The notes beneath the pieces were generated by a model, which was not told the origin of the DNA, did no database searches, and saw only the letters and a list, made by a program, of their open reading frames with translations. Both the position numbers and the translations under genes were made by a program. From an uncultured Ruminococcus sp. (GTDB lineage Bacteria; Bacillota; Clostridia; Oscillospirales; Acutalibacteraceae), in NCBI GenBank assembly GCA_902773035.1, contig CACYDB010000151.1:1-12738 (forward strand): a stretch of 12,738 nucleotides of DNA, written 5' to 3'. This document shows positions 1 to 6,367 of the stretch, piece by piece (position 1 is the first letter of the stretch; each line of letters begins with the position of its first letter).

Positions 1-97
1 ACAAGAAAGCGCGCGCAATCAGCGCGTCCGCTTTCGTATAGTCATCGCTCGTGCGCGCGCAGCGTGCAACTGAGCGGACAATACAAATTATTTTTTG

Positions 98-185
98 CTT
101 TATAGGAGTTTATGTTATTGCTATTTCAGTTATCATGCGAAAAAGTTTATCATTTTGCAGCGTTACGGAACAGTTTCCTATAAAG
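98..185. repeat. Separated 10-bp inverted repeat in intergenic DNA
   Basis: CTTTATAGGA at 98-107 is exactly inverted at 176-185 (TCCTATAAAG), with 68 bases between the arms. The stretch 1-90 is strongly GC-rich with runs of alternating GC, and the DNA becomes AT-rich from about 81 onward. No start codon with a ribosome site leads an ORF here. The arms could be a regulatory site or the remains of an element edge, or the match could be chance. The function is unknown. Confidence 0.3.
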
Positions 186-186
186 T

Positions 187-212
187 AAAAAAAACGGAGG
201 CTTACGCCTCCG
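187..212 (-). terminator. Intrinsic terminator of the 48-aa peptide gene
   Basis: A 7-bp perfect stem CGGAGGC/GCCTCCG (195-201 and 206-212) encloses a 4-base loop. Read on the minus strand it is followed by eight T (187-194). It lies about 20 bases after the stop codon of the small peptide gene, so that gene is probably monocistronic. Confidence 0.85.
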
Positions 213-231
213 CTTATAATACATATACTCT

Positions 232-378
232 TTAGTTAGGTGTGTTGGGGTTAGTCGGAACAGTGTTACCGCCGGGTAAAAGATCATCTAAATTTGTGGT
301 TGCGTTATCGCTCTCGTCGAGCACATCCTCGGTAACATATAATACCTTCTCGAGTTCAGGTGTATTATACTTTTTCAT
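232..378 (-). CDS. 48-aa leader-like small peptide, paralogue 1
   Basis: This 48-residue ORF begins MKKYNTPELEKVLY and continues through EDVLDES into a tail rich in Asn, Thr and Pro that contains LLPGG. The start is supported by AGGAG eight bases upstream of the ATG, by a near-consensus promoter at 445-473 and by a terminator just after the stop. It has no cysteine, no membrane segment and no signal peptide. Residues 2-23 match residues 5-26 of the peptide encoded at 6175-6315 at 15 of 22 positions, while the tails do not align. I recall many similar short K-x-Y-x-x-P-E-x-E proteins in gut Clostridia and Bacteroidales, but no characterised function. A conserved head with a free tail resembles a leader/core precursor, yet no modifying enzyme or transporter lies nearby. 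It may instead be a stand-alone cytosolic peptide. Confidence 0.8.
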   Translation of the reverse strand: MKKYNTPELEKVLYVTEDVLDESDNATTNLDDLLPGGNTVPTNPNTPN

Positions 379-444
379 AATTATCACTCCTGTTTTATTT
401 TGTCTGGAATAAACCCAATATTTTAATAAATCACAACAAGAGAT

Positions 445-473
445 ATTTTACATCAATAATCGCGTAAAGTCAA
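445..473 (-). promoter_or_regulatory. Sigma-A type promoter for the 48-aa peptide
   Basis: On the minus strand, TTGACT (468-473) is separated by 17 bases from TAAAAT (445-450). The predicted transcript starts near 438 and has a leader of about 60 bases before the ATG. No other gene intervenes. Confidence 0.75.
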
Positions 474-501
474 GTGTTTTTACGTATACGGCACATTTTT
501 G

Positions 502-2208
502 TTAATTTTGTACAACGTCCTGCCCGTCAAGCGAATCCTTGATTTGTTCAAAGGTTACGCCGTATTTCTTGGCGATGTCGCGCGCGTAGCTCACGCCCTG
601 AGGCGGCGCGAGGATAACCTTGAAGCTTCTCTGCCCGTCGTGAACGCCCGTTATCATACTGGCGACCACGCTGTTGCCCTCGGTATTCTCGTTGATTTCG
701 TCTACTCTGCGCGCCAGCTCGTGCATATGAGTGTTGAACACCGCCCGCGTGCCGATGTAGCGCATAGCCTTTACTACGTCGTTGGCGATGAAAAGTCCCT
801 CGGCAACGTTGGTGGTCGCGAGACTCTCGTTGAGCAGGAGAAAGCTTCTGTCGGTAGCCGCGTCAAAAATATGCGCCAGTCGCTGACTCTCCTCGCCGAG
901 TCGTCCGAGGTCAACCGTATCGTTCTCGTCAGCGGGGAAATGCGTATAGATATTGTCGCACGGGCTGATTACAGCCGATTTCGCGGGGATGTATATTCCG
1001 CACTGGGAGAGGAGCATAGCAAGTCCTACAGCCTGTGTGAAGATCGTCTTTCCTCCCCTGTTTGGACCCGTGAGGATATAGATGCGGTGGTTATCGTCAA
1101 AGTCAACGTCGTTGCGGATAATGTCGATGTTGTCGCCCTGAACGTTTTTGATGGCGAGCTTCAAATTATATATTTCTTTAAAAGAACAATATCTTTCGTC
1201 AGCGTCGATTATCTCCGCCTTGCACATAGGCATTCCGAGCGCCGTGATCTTATCCACGAGCTCAGCCCAACGGATGTAGAAGATGATCTCGGGCATAAGG
1301 TTTATAAGGGCGTAGCCGCTGATGTTGATGTACTTTTTGAGCGTTGATTTTATATCCTTTACGGTGCGCTTAAGGATATCGGTAACGCTCTTTTTAAGCG
1401 CGTCGGAGAGTGGGTCGGCGCCCGTGATATCGTTGGTCTCGATATGGACGTTATGAGTCGCGCTCTGCTGATAGCTTCCGATGATCACGTTTGAGGAAAC
1501 GGGATTAGCGGGATGGAAATTCTTGATATTGCTCACGTCGTTGCCGTGGCGGAGGTCATCCTCGCCGTCGGTAAAACGCAGAAAATGGCGCATAAGTCCG
1601 GGCTTGCCAAACTCTGTATCGTTGAGCGAGAGTACGCCCGCGTTCTTAGGTCTTAGGAGAGAGTCGAGGTTTACGCCGATCGTTATGCTCTTGAGCCTGC
1701 GAGCCTTGTCAAAGGTCTCGTCGATATCCTTTTTCAGCTCGTCAAAGCCGCTGCCGTTGTAGATGTCGGTAACGTTGTGACGCAGCTGCTTCATACCGTC
1801 GGAATGGATATCAATAGACTCGAGCGTATTTTTGATTGAGGTGATACAGCTTACGTACTCGTCGATCTCACGCAGGCGGTTTATAAGCAGCCAGAGTGAC
1901 GACGCCTCCTGATCCTTCTGAAAGCGCTCGATCTCACGCAAATCCGCGAGCCTTACCACAAGCTCGCTGAGCTCCTTTCTGAGCTCGGGATAGCGCAGAA
2001 AGTCGTCGAAGATGTCGCGGCGGTAGCTGATCGTTTCCTTATCATCCGTTATCTGAGTCATAATCTTGCGGATAAGATTTTTCTCGTAGACCTCCTCAGT
2101 CAGCGCGTCAAGGAGGAAGTCAACGGACAGGTCGTTTACAGCCTCGTCGGTCAGGGTCTTGAACCTTCTGTCACTGCTTTCGGGATACAAAAGACTGAAA
2201 TTTTCCAT
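502..2208 (-). CDS. MutS-family ATPase lacking the mismatch-recognition domain
   Basis: This 568-residue protein carries a C-terminal MutS-type ABC ATPase. It has a Walker A GPNRGGKT (residues 381-388), a signature-like GRLGEESQRL (435-444), a Walker B region LLLNES (457-462) and an H-loop NTHMHEL (492-498). The N-terminal 370 residues are mainly helical, with lever/clamp-like segments, and there is no MutS domain I with its mismatch-contacting Phe. Canonical MutS has Asp-Glu in Walker B; here it is Asn-Glu, as I recall for a Clostridial MutS-related group. It is therefore probably not the housekeeping mismatch-repair MutS; a role in recombination or branched-DNA handling is inference. The start is ATG at 2208, with GAGGTG six to seven bases upstream. 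The in-frame GTG at 2217 lies inside that ribosome site and is unlikely to be used. A good promoter lies immediately upstream. Confidence 0.88.
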   Translation of the reverse strand: MENFSLLYPESSDRRFKTLTDEAVNDLSVDFLLDALTEEVYEKNLIRKIMTQITDDKETISYRRDIFDDFLRYPELRKELSELVVRLADLREIERFQKDQEASSLWLLINRLREIDEYVSCITSIKNTLESIDIHSDGMKQLRHNVTDIYNGSGFDELKKDIDETFDKARRLKSITIGVNLDSLLRPKNAGVLSLNDTEFGKPGLMRHFLRFTDGEDDLRHGNDVSNIKNFHPANPVSSNVIIGSYQQSATHNVHIETNDITGADPLSDALKKSVTDILKRTVKDIKSTLKKYINISGYALINLMPEIIFYIRWAELVDKITALGMPMCKAEIIDADERYCSFKEIYNLKLAIKNVQGDNIDIIRNDVDFDDNHRIYILTGPNRGGKTIFTQAVGLAMLLSQCGIYIPAKSAVISPCDNIYTHFPADENDTVDLGRLGEESQRLAHIFDAATDRSFLLLNESLATTNVAEGLFIANDVVKAMRYIGTRAVFNTHMHELARRVDEINENTEGNSVVASMITGVHDGQRSFKVILAPPQGVSYARDIAKKYGVTFEQIKDSLDGQDVVQN

Positions 2209-2226
2209 AGATAACACCTCTCGATT

Positions 2227-2255
2227 ATTCTAACATATTAACAATTCATCAACAA
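2227..2255 (-). promoter_or_regulatory. Extended -10 promoter of the MutS-like gene
   Basis: On the minus strand, TTGTTG (2250-2255) is 17 bases from TAGAAT (2227-2232), and TGT immediately before the -10 forms an extended -10. Transcription would start near 2220, a few bases before the ribosome site, so the leader is very short. Confidence 0.65.
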
Positions 2256-2297
2256 GTTAATTTTTAAAAAACAGTACCATTTTTTCGGATTTTGTGG

Positions 2298-2303
2298 TAG
2301 AAT
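2298..2303 (+). promoter_or_regulatory. Candidate extended -10 element for the DUF896 gene
   Basis: TGG followed by TAGAAT (2298-2303) fits an extended -10. At 17-bp spacing the -35 position is TACCAT, which matches consensus poorly. The call is weak and rests on location 20 bases before the start codon. Confidence 0.35.
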
Positions 2304-2322
2304 TAAAGCGAGGTGAGAAAAA

Positions 2323-2544
2323 ATGGACGAAATGATTAAGCGAATCAATGAGCTCGCTAAGAAAAAACGTGAAGAAGGGCTTACCGAAGCCGAACAGGCT
2401 GAGCAGAAGGAGCTGTACAAAAAGTACCTGAAGGGCTTTCGCAACAATATGGAGAAGCAGCTCGACAATACCGACGTTGAATTTCCCGACGGCAGAGTCG
2501 TACCCTTCAAGGAAGCCGCTAAAAAAAGCAGGGATAACAAATAA
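2323..2544 (+). CDS. DUF896 / YnzC family small protein
   Basis: This is a 73-residue, highly charged and predominantly helical protein. It opens with M-D-E-M-I-K-R-I-N-E-L-A-K and includes EGLTEAEQAEQKELYKKYL, the hallmark of the DUF896 family (B. subtilis YnzC). In that species ynzC sits in the LexA-controlled yneA operon, but its molecular function is not established. The length matches the family. The start is supported by GAGGTG seven bases upstream. The gene is divergent from the MutS-like gene and is followed by a strong hairpin, so it is probably transcribed alone. I saw no LexA box in the upstream bases. The family assignment is secure; the role is unknown. Confidence 0.9.
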   Translation: MDEMIKRINELAKKKREEGLTEAEQAEQKELYKKYLKGFRNNMEKQLDNTDVEFPDGRVVPFKEAAKKSRDNK

Positions 2545-2590
2545 TCTGACGCTATAATATCATATCAATCTGAAGATTATCTAAAGCTAA

Positions 2591-2619
2591 GGGAGCCGTC
2601 GCATTGGGCGACGGCTCCC
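2591..2619 (+). terminator. Strong hairpin after the DUF896 gene
   Basis: A 12-bp perfect stem (GGGAGCCGTCGC at 2591-2602 with its complement at 2608-2619) has a 5-base loop. The following T-run is short and interrupted (GAGTTTATAAT), so termination may be less efficient than the stem suggests. It could also act on the opposite strand as a back-up. Confidence 0.65.
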
Positions 2620-2651
2620 GAGTTTATAATTGCAAGTTGTAAGCGCTAAAA

Positions 2652-2675
2652 GGGGCTGTCATTTTTGACAGCCCC
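2652..2675 (-). terminator. Terminator of the SPFH/zinc-ribbon/TPM operon
   Basis: A 10-bp stem GGGGCTGTCA/TGACAGCCCC with a 4-base loop lies 7 bases beyond the stop of the TPM gene. On the minus strand it is followed by TTTTAGC. On the plus strand it is followed by GATTTTAT, so it may also work in the other direction. Confidence 0.75.
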
Positions 2676-2682
2676 GATTTTA

Positions 2683-3465
2683 TCAGAAGCTTCCGCCTCC
2701 GCCGCCGTGTGACGAGCCTGAGGATGAAGTATGAGTCGAGCTGCCGCCGCCTGAGTCCTTCTCTCTCCTTGTACGCGTTACATGCGTATAGAGGAAGCGG
2801 TCGTAGCTCTCCTTAAGATTGAGGCTTCCCTGAACGAGATAGTCGTTAGCCTCAGCCTTGAGCCTTACGGGCTTATACTTCGACTTGATCATTAATACGA
2901 TAACGAGCGAGATAATCACAGCTACCACGAGAGCTATCGCGATCGCGAAAAGGTTATCTCCCGTTGACGCGTATGTATGATTTACGTCGTAGGGCTTGCC
3001 GTTTCTGGCTTCCTTGACGAAATTATCTACGAGGTCGGCGTATTTGTCAAACGCGTCGTACCAGTCCTTAGAGCCAAGGTCGGACTTGATCTCGGAGCCT
3101 ATGTAGTCGATTCCCCAGTCGGTGAGGGCTGTGATTCCGTAGCCCTTTGTTGAGATCCACCACTGTCTGTCCTCAGTCGCTACGAGCAGCAGACATCCGT
3201 CGTCCGCATAGCCGTTGTAGTCATAGTAATCGTCGGCGTATTCCATCATCGTGCCCGATTCAAGCGTCGGAATAGTGACGACAACAACGTCCATCTTGGA
3301 GTCCTCGCTCACCTGTGTGAGCTTTTCGGTGAGAGCTTTATTCTGCTCCTCCGTCATCGTAGACGCGCCGTCAACAACAAGCTGACCCTTTTCAGCCGCC
3401 GCGAACGGAACGGTGATTGACGAAATAATTATTAAAACAAAAATGAATGATAATACTTTTTTCAT
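2683..3465 (-). CDS. TPM-domain membrane protein (YdjH-like)
   Basis: This 260-residue protein has a signal peptide at about residues 1-24 (KK, then a hydrophobic core ending in FAAA). An extracytoplasmic TPM domain follows at roughly 30-155, with VVVVTIP, the GCLLLVATEDRQWWISTKGYG strand region and a helical end. One membrane helix spans about 172-193, and the C-terminal tail is basic then Gly/Ser/His-rich, ending GGGGGSF, which is typical of this family. TPM proteins have been called phosphatases, but no activity can be claimed here. It is the last gene of a three-gene operon. Its AAGGGGG ribosome site overlaps the stop of the zinc-ribbon gene, 12 bases upstream. In B. subtilis the counterpart ydjH belongs to the pspA-ydjGHI envelope-stress locus. 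A similar membrane-associated role here is inferred from order and domain content. Confidence 0.87.
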   Translation of the reverse strand: MKKVLSFIFVLIIISSITVPFAAAEKGQLVVDGASTMTEEQNKALTEKLTQVSEDSKMDVVVVTIPTLESGTMMEYADDYYDYNGYADDGCLLLVATEDRQWWISTKGYGITALTDWGIDYIGSEIKSDLGSKDWYDAFDKYADLVDNFVKEARNGKPYDVNHTYASTGDNLFAIAIALVVAVIISLVIVLMIKSKYKPVRLKAEANDYLVQGSLNLKESYDRFLYTHVTRTRREKDSGGGSSTHTSSSGSSHGGGGGSF

Positions 3466-3477
3466 AACGGCACCCCC

Positions 3478-4566
3478 TTAAAACAGACCGAGAAATCTGC
3501 CGATGAAGAATACAGCGGCGCCGATTCCAATGGTAAGAGCGGCAAAGAGAAGCGCGAGCTTCTTGCCGTCTACGGGGAGATTGCCTGTGAATTTACCTGT
3601 CTGACCGTTCATAGCGAAGGTGTACTTCTCGCCGTTATGATCGGTGTTGAGGATCCAGACGGGATAGAGAGCGTATTTCGCCTTACCGTTTGTAACCTGG
3701 ATAGAGCTTGACTTCGACACAACAGAGGTGTAGGGATAGTCGATGGTCGAACGGAGAACCTCCTCGGAGCTGGTCTTTACGCGGTTATTGGCGCGCTCAA
3801 CGCTGTCCTCCATAGTAACGTCGTACTTATCCGCTATGTAGCCCGCGAGGTACGCTGTCTGAAAATCGACAGCCTCGGAGAAATCGAACGGCTCGATTGA
3901 CTCCATAAGGTCGTCGGGCATCTGTGACGAGCCGTCGCAGGGGATGTTCTCAAAGCTCATCGAGCCAGCGCGGAATACGTCGAAGAAGCTTGTCTCGGTG
4001 TAGTTATAGTCTGAGTCAGACCAGGTTCTGACGGTAGTAGCCTCAAAGTTTACAGCCGCGTCAGTCTCGGAGTCAAAGAGCCAGAACGGTACATACAGGC
4101 CCTTGATTTCCTCGAGCCTGTTCTCGTCCTTGAACTTCTTGGGAGCGAACTTCTTGGAGTTGACGTACTTTTTGAGCTCGTCCTTAGCCTGCTCCTTTGT
4201 AAACTTGAACGGAATGACGTAATCGGGCTTTAAGGTTCCCGAAAGTCTGCCGCTTAATACAACGGGATTGCCGCAGTAGGGGCACTCCGTAGCGGCGGTC
4301 GTAGCGTCGCATACGATCTCGCCCGCGCAGGACTTACAGACGAATACGTTCATATTCTCCTGCTCGCCCTCGTCCCATTCCTGACCTGCCTTCTCGTTCC
4401 ACGTGAAGTCGTCGGGAGCCTGCTCGTTGAGTCGCTGATCCTTTTTCAGAAACGCGTTCGGGTCAAACTCGCTGTCGCAGTAGGGACATTTCATCTTCTG
4501 AGCGGTGGCGTCAAAGTTTACCGCGCCGCCGCAACAGGGACATTTATATTCAAAAATATCAGCCAT
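3478..4566 (-). CDS. Zinc-ribbon membrane protein (YdjG-like)
   Basis: This 362-residue protein begins with two TFIIB-type zinc ribbons. The first uses Cys9, Cys11/Cys12, Cys27 and Cys30 (KCPCCGG then KCPYCDS). The second uses Cys77, Cys80, Cys95 and Cys98 (VCKSC then ECPYCGN). A middle region of mixed strands follows, containing LYVPFWLFD and LYPVWIL, the latter typical of YdjG-like proteins. The C-terminus is a single hydrophobic helix, about residues 337-358, which probably anchors it with most of the chain in the cytoplasm. The start ATG is preceded by GAGG nine bases upstream. It lies 16 bases after the SPFH gene and 12 bases before the TPM gene, consistent with one transcript. In B. subtilis, ydjG and ydjH are linked to PspA at the membrane. 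No pspA homologue lies in this window. Confidence 0.87.
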   Translation of the reverse strand: MADIFEYKCPCCGGAVNFDATAQKMKCPYCDSEFDPNAFLKKDQRLNEQAPDDFTWNEKAGQEWDEGEQENMNVFVCKSCAGEIVCDATTAATECPYCGNPVVLSGRLSGTLKPDYVIPFKFTKEQAKDELKKYVNSKKFAPKKFKDENRLEEIKGLYVPFWLFDSETDAAVNFEATTVRTWSDSDYNYTETSFFDVFRAGSMSFENIPCDGSSQMPDDLMESIEPFDFSEAVDFQTAYLAGYIADKYDVTMEDSVERANNRVKTSSEEVLRSTIDYPYTSVVSKSSSIQVTNGKAKYALYPVWILNTDHNGEKYTFAMNGQTGKFTGNLPVDGKKLALLFAALTIGIGAAVFFIGRFLGLF

Positions 4567-4582
4567 ACTTTTTCCTCAATTA

Positions 4583-5920
4583 TTATACTATATCGTTACT
4601 GTCAAACGGGTCGCCGCACTCGGGACAGAACTTGGGAGGATTATGCGGATCCTTGGGCTCCCAGCCGCACTTGTCGCACTTATAGAGAGGAGCTCCCGCG
4701 GGCTTGGGTGAACCGCATTCCTGACAGAACTTACCCTTGTTTACCGCGCCGCACTTACAGGTCCAGCCGTTCTCGGCAGGCTTCGGGGCGCCGCACTCGG
4801 GACAGAACTTACCTGTAGCGGTAGCTCCGCACTTTGCGCACTTCCAGCCGTTTGCCGCAGGCGCCTGTGGAGCGGGCTGCTGTTGCTGCTGTTGCTGTTG
4901 TTGCTGCTGACCCATATTAAAGAAGGACTGAGCGGCGGCGGGGCCTCCGTTGGCGTTCATCGCCATACCCATTCCCATAAAGCCTGTCATAGCTCCGGCT
5001 TCGTTTGAAGCGGCAGCCTTCATAGCCTCCGCCTGAGAATCTATGATTGTCGCGCCCGCCATGGACGGATTGCGAGCGAGCATACCTCTGCGCTGAGCCT
5101 CCTTGAGTGTAGCCGCGTCCTCCTCTGTGAGAACGATCGGGTTGAGCGCGATCGAAACAATGCTGATTCCTCTGAGATCGGACCACTTCGCAGTAAGAGC
5201 GTCGTTCATAGCGTTTGTGAGGTCGTCAACGTGACCGCTGATCTGATTCGGACGGAGCTCAAGCTCGCTGAGCTTAGCAAATCCGGGGTTGAGAGCGTGG
5301 ATGAACTCAGTCTTGAGCTGAGTGTCGATCTCTGTACGCTTGTAGGGCTCGGAAACGTTGCCGCAGACGTTTGTGTAGAACAGAAGCGGATCTGTGATCT
5401 TGTAGGAATAGACGCCGCTGCAACGGATATCTAGGTCAAGATCAAAACCGATTTTGCTGTCTACAACTCTGAACGGAACGGGGTTCATAGTGCCGAATTT
5501 ATTGTCAATGATTTCCTTTGTGTTGAAATAGTAAACGCGCTGATCCTTGCCCGGATCTCCGCCGAAGGTAAAACGCTTGCCTATCTGCTTGAAGGTATCA
5601 ATAATACCCTTGCCGAGCTTGCCCGTAAAGATACTGGGCTCGGTTGAGGTGTCGTATACAAACTCGCCCGGCTCTGCGCAAACCTCTACGATCTTGCCCT
5701 GCTCAACGATAATCATACACTGACCGTCGGCAACCGCGATAACGGAGCCGTTGGAGATGATGTTTTCGTTGCCCTTTGTGTTGGACGAGCGCGAGGATGT
5801 ACGCTTCTGACCCTTTACAACGAGGGTATCCTTAGCGATACTGTCGCAGTAAAAGAATTCCTTCCACTGATCAGCCATAACACCGCCCGCGGCGCCAATG
5901 CCTGCTTTAATTAATCCCAT
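4583..5920 (-). CDS. SPFH/virion-core-like protein with poly-Gln and three zinc ribbons (YdjI-like)
   Basis: This 445-residue protein starts MGLIKAGIGAAGG and continues with an SPFH/band-7-type core, about residues 30-265. An Ala/Met/Gly-rich linker (296-337) leads to eleven consecutive Gln (338-348), then three C-terminal zinc ribbons. These use Cys361/364/373/376, Cys388/390/399/402 and Cys415/418/432/435. The middle ribbon has a shortened C-x-C knuckle. It resembles B. subtilis YdjI, often labelled a virion core protein homologue; SPFH proteins form membrane-bound oligomeric scaffolds. It is first in the operon, led by a near-consensus promoter and AAGGAG nine bases before the ATG. The zinc ribbons echo those of the next gene, suggesting shared partners, which is inference. 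The start matches the conserved family N-terminus. Confidence 0.9.
   Translation of the reverse strand: MGLIKAGIGAAGGVMADQWKEFFYCDSIAKDTLVVKGQKRTSSRSSNTKGNENIISNGSVIAVADGQCMIIVEQGKIVEVCAEPGEFVYDTSTEPSIFTGKLGKGIIDTFKQIGKRFTFGGDPGKDQRVYYFNTKEIIDNKFGTMNPVPFRVVDSKIGFDLDLDIRCSGVYSYKITDPLLFYTNVCGNVSEPYKRTEIDTQLKTEFIHALNPGFAKLSELELRPNQISGHVDDLTNAMNDALTAKWSDLRGISIVSIALNPIVLTEEDAATLKEAQRRGMLARNPSMAGATIIDSQAEAMKAAASNEAGAMTGFMGMGMAMNANGGPAAAQSFFNMGQQQQQQQQQQQPAPQAPAANGWKCAKCGATATGKFCPECGAPKPAENGWTCKCGAVNKGKFCQECGSPKPAGAPLYKCDKCGWEPKDPHNPPKFCPECGDPFDSNDIV
4877..4909 (-). repeat. CAG/CAA codon repeat encoding poly-Gln
   Basis: Eleven glutamine codons in a row mix CAG and CAA, so the nucleotide repeat is imperfect. 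It lies between the SPFH core and the zinc ribbons and probably acts as a flexible linker. The tract length may vary among strains. Confidence 0.9.
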
Positions 5921-5972
5921 AATTAAAAACTCCTTTCAACTGAACATAATTTGCCAGTATAATCTTATGTAC

Positions 5973-6001
5973 ATTATACTATATTCACTGATATTTGTCA
6001 C
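5973..6001 (-). promoter_or_regulatory. Promoter of the SPFH/zinc-ribbon/TPM operon
   Basis: On the minus strand, GTGACA (5996-6001) is 17 bases from a perfect TATAAT (5973-5978). The leader to the SPFH start codon is about 45 bases. No other promoter of this quality lies inside the operon, so the three genes are likely co-transcribed by the main sigma factor. Confidence 0.8.
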
Positions 6002-6103
6002 TATCACTTTCGTTAATTATCAACAAAAATATAGCACAAAATTTAGGCTTGTTTTTTGTGCACATTTAATAATACGCGAATTATAAAGGCGCGCATTTTC
6101 CAC

Positions 6104-6132
6104 TTGATTTTTTCTGATAAAAATGCTATACT
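6104..6132 (+). promoter_or_regulatory. Promoter of the 46-aa peptide
   Basis: TTGATT (6104-6109) is 17 bases from TATACT (6127-6132), and TGC just before the -10 makes an extended -10. The leader is about 35 bases. It is divergent from the SPFH operon promoter, about 100 bases away. Confidence 0.8.
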
Positions 6133-6174
6133 AAGTAGGATAACAAAGCAACGTAAACAACGCAGGAGGATAAA

Positions 6175-6315
6175 ATGAAAACAAATAAGAAATATTACAC
6201 TCCCGAATTGGAAGCAATTAAATACGAGGTTGAGGATTGCCTCGACGAATCACAGCAAACTCCGACGACACCTGAGATACCCAAGGAGACTCAGGACATC
6301 GGCGGATTATTCTGA
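6175..6315 (+). CDS. 46-aa leader-like small peptide, paralogue 2
   Basis: The ORF encodes 46 residues starting MKTNKKYYTPELEAIKY and passing through EDCLDES to a Gln/Thr/Pro-rich tail that ends DIGGLF. AGGAGG lies five bases before the ATG, the promoter is near consensus, and an 11-bp terminator follows the stop. It shares the block K-K-Y-x-T-P-E-L-E...Y-x-x-E-D-x-L-D-E-S with the peptide at 232-378, at the same internal spacing, while the tails differ. It has one Cys (residue 22), inside the shared block, at a position that is Val in the other copy. There is no signal peptide or membrane segment. Both tails contain a Gly-Gly, but at different distances from the end, so a double-glycine leader is only a weak idea. 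The function is unknown. Confidence 0.82.
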   Translation: MKTNKKYYTPELEAIKYEVEDCLDESQQTPTTPEIPKETQDIGGLF

Positions 6316-6331
6316 TTGCCTAAAAAAAGTT

Positions 6332-6357
6332 CAGCGGACAGCAAAAGCTGTCCGCTG
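6332..6357. terminator. Bidirectional terminator between the 46-aa peptide and DUF1540 genes
   Basis: An 11-bp perfect stem CAGCGGACAGC/GCTGTCCGCTG encloses AAAA. On the plus strand it is followed by TTTTTC. On the minus strand it is followed by AAC and seven T. It sits 16 bases after the peptide stop and 10 bases from the DUF1540 stop, so it can serve both convergent genes. Confidence 0.88.
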
Positions 6358-6367
6358 TTTTTCATTT

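Noticed and set aside
1..105. Frames open to the left edge, including a plus-strand frame ending at a TAG near 105 and a minus-strand frame with a plausible residue mix
   Set aside because: Neither has a start codon with a ribosome site in view, and the GC-rich composition keeps frames open by chance.
499..1347. A 282-codon plus-strand open frame antisense to the MutS-like gene
   Set aside because: It lies fully inside a gene with clear ATPase motifs, has no ribosome site and no recognisable domain. It reflects codon composition of the real gene.
2208..2217. Start of the MutS-like gene at GTG 2217
   Set aside because: That GTG is the 3' part of the GAGGTG ribosome site. ATG 2208 has proper spacing.
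4877..4909. CAG/CAA repeat as a CRISPR or tandem DNA array
   Set aside because: It is in frame inside the SPFH gene and encodes poly-Gln, with no spacers.
5898..6086. A 62-codon plus-strand frame across the SPFH operon promoter
   Set aside because: It covers AT-rich promoter DNA, and its residue mix is typical of noncoding AT-rich sequence.
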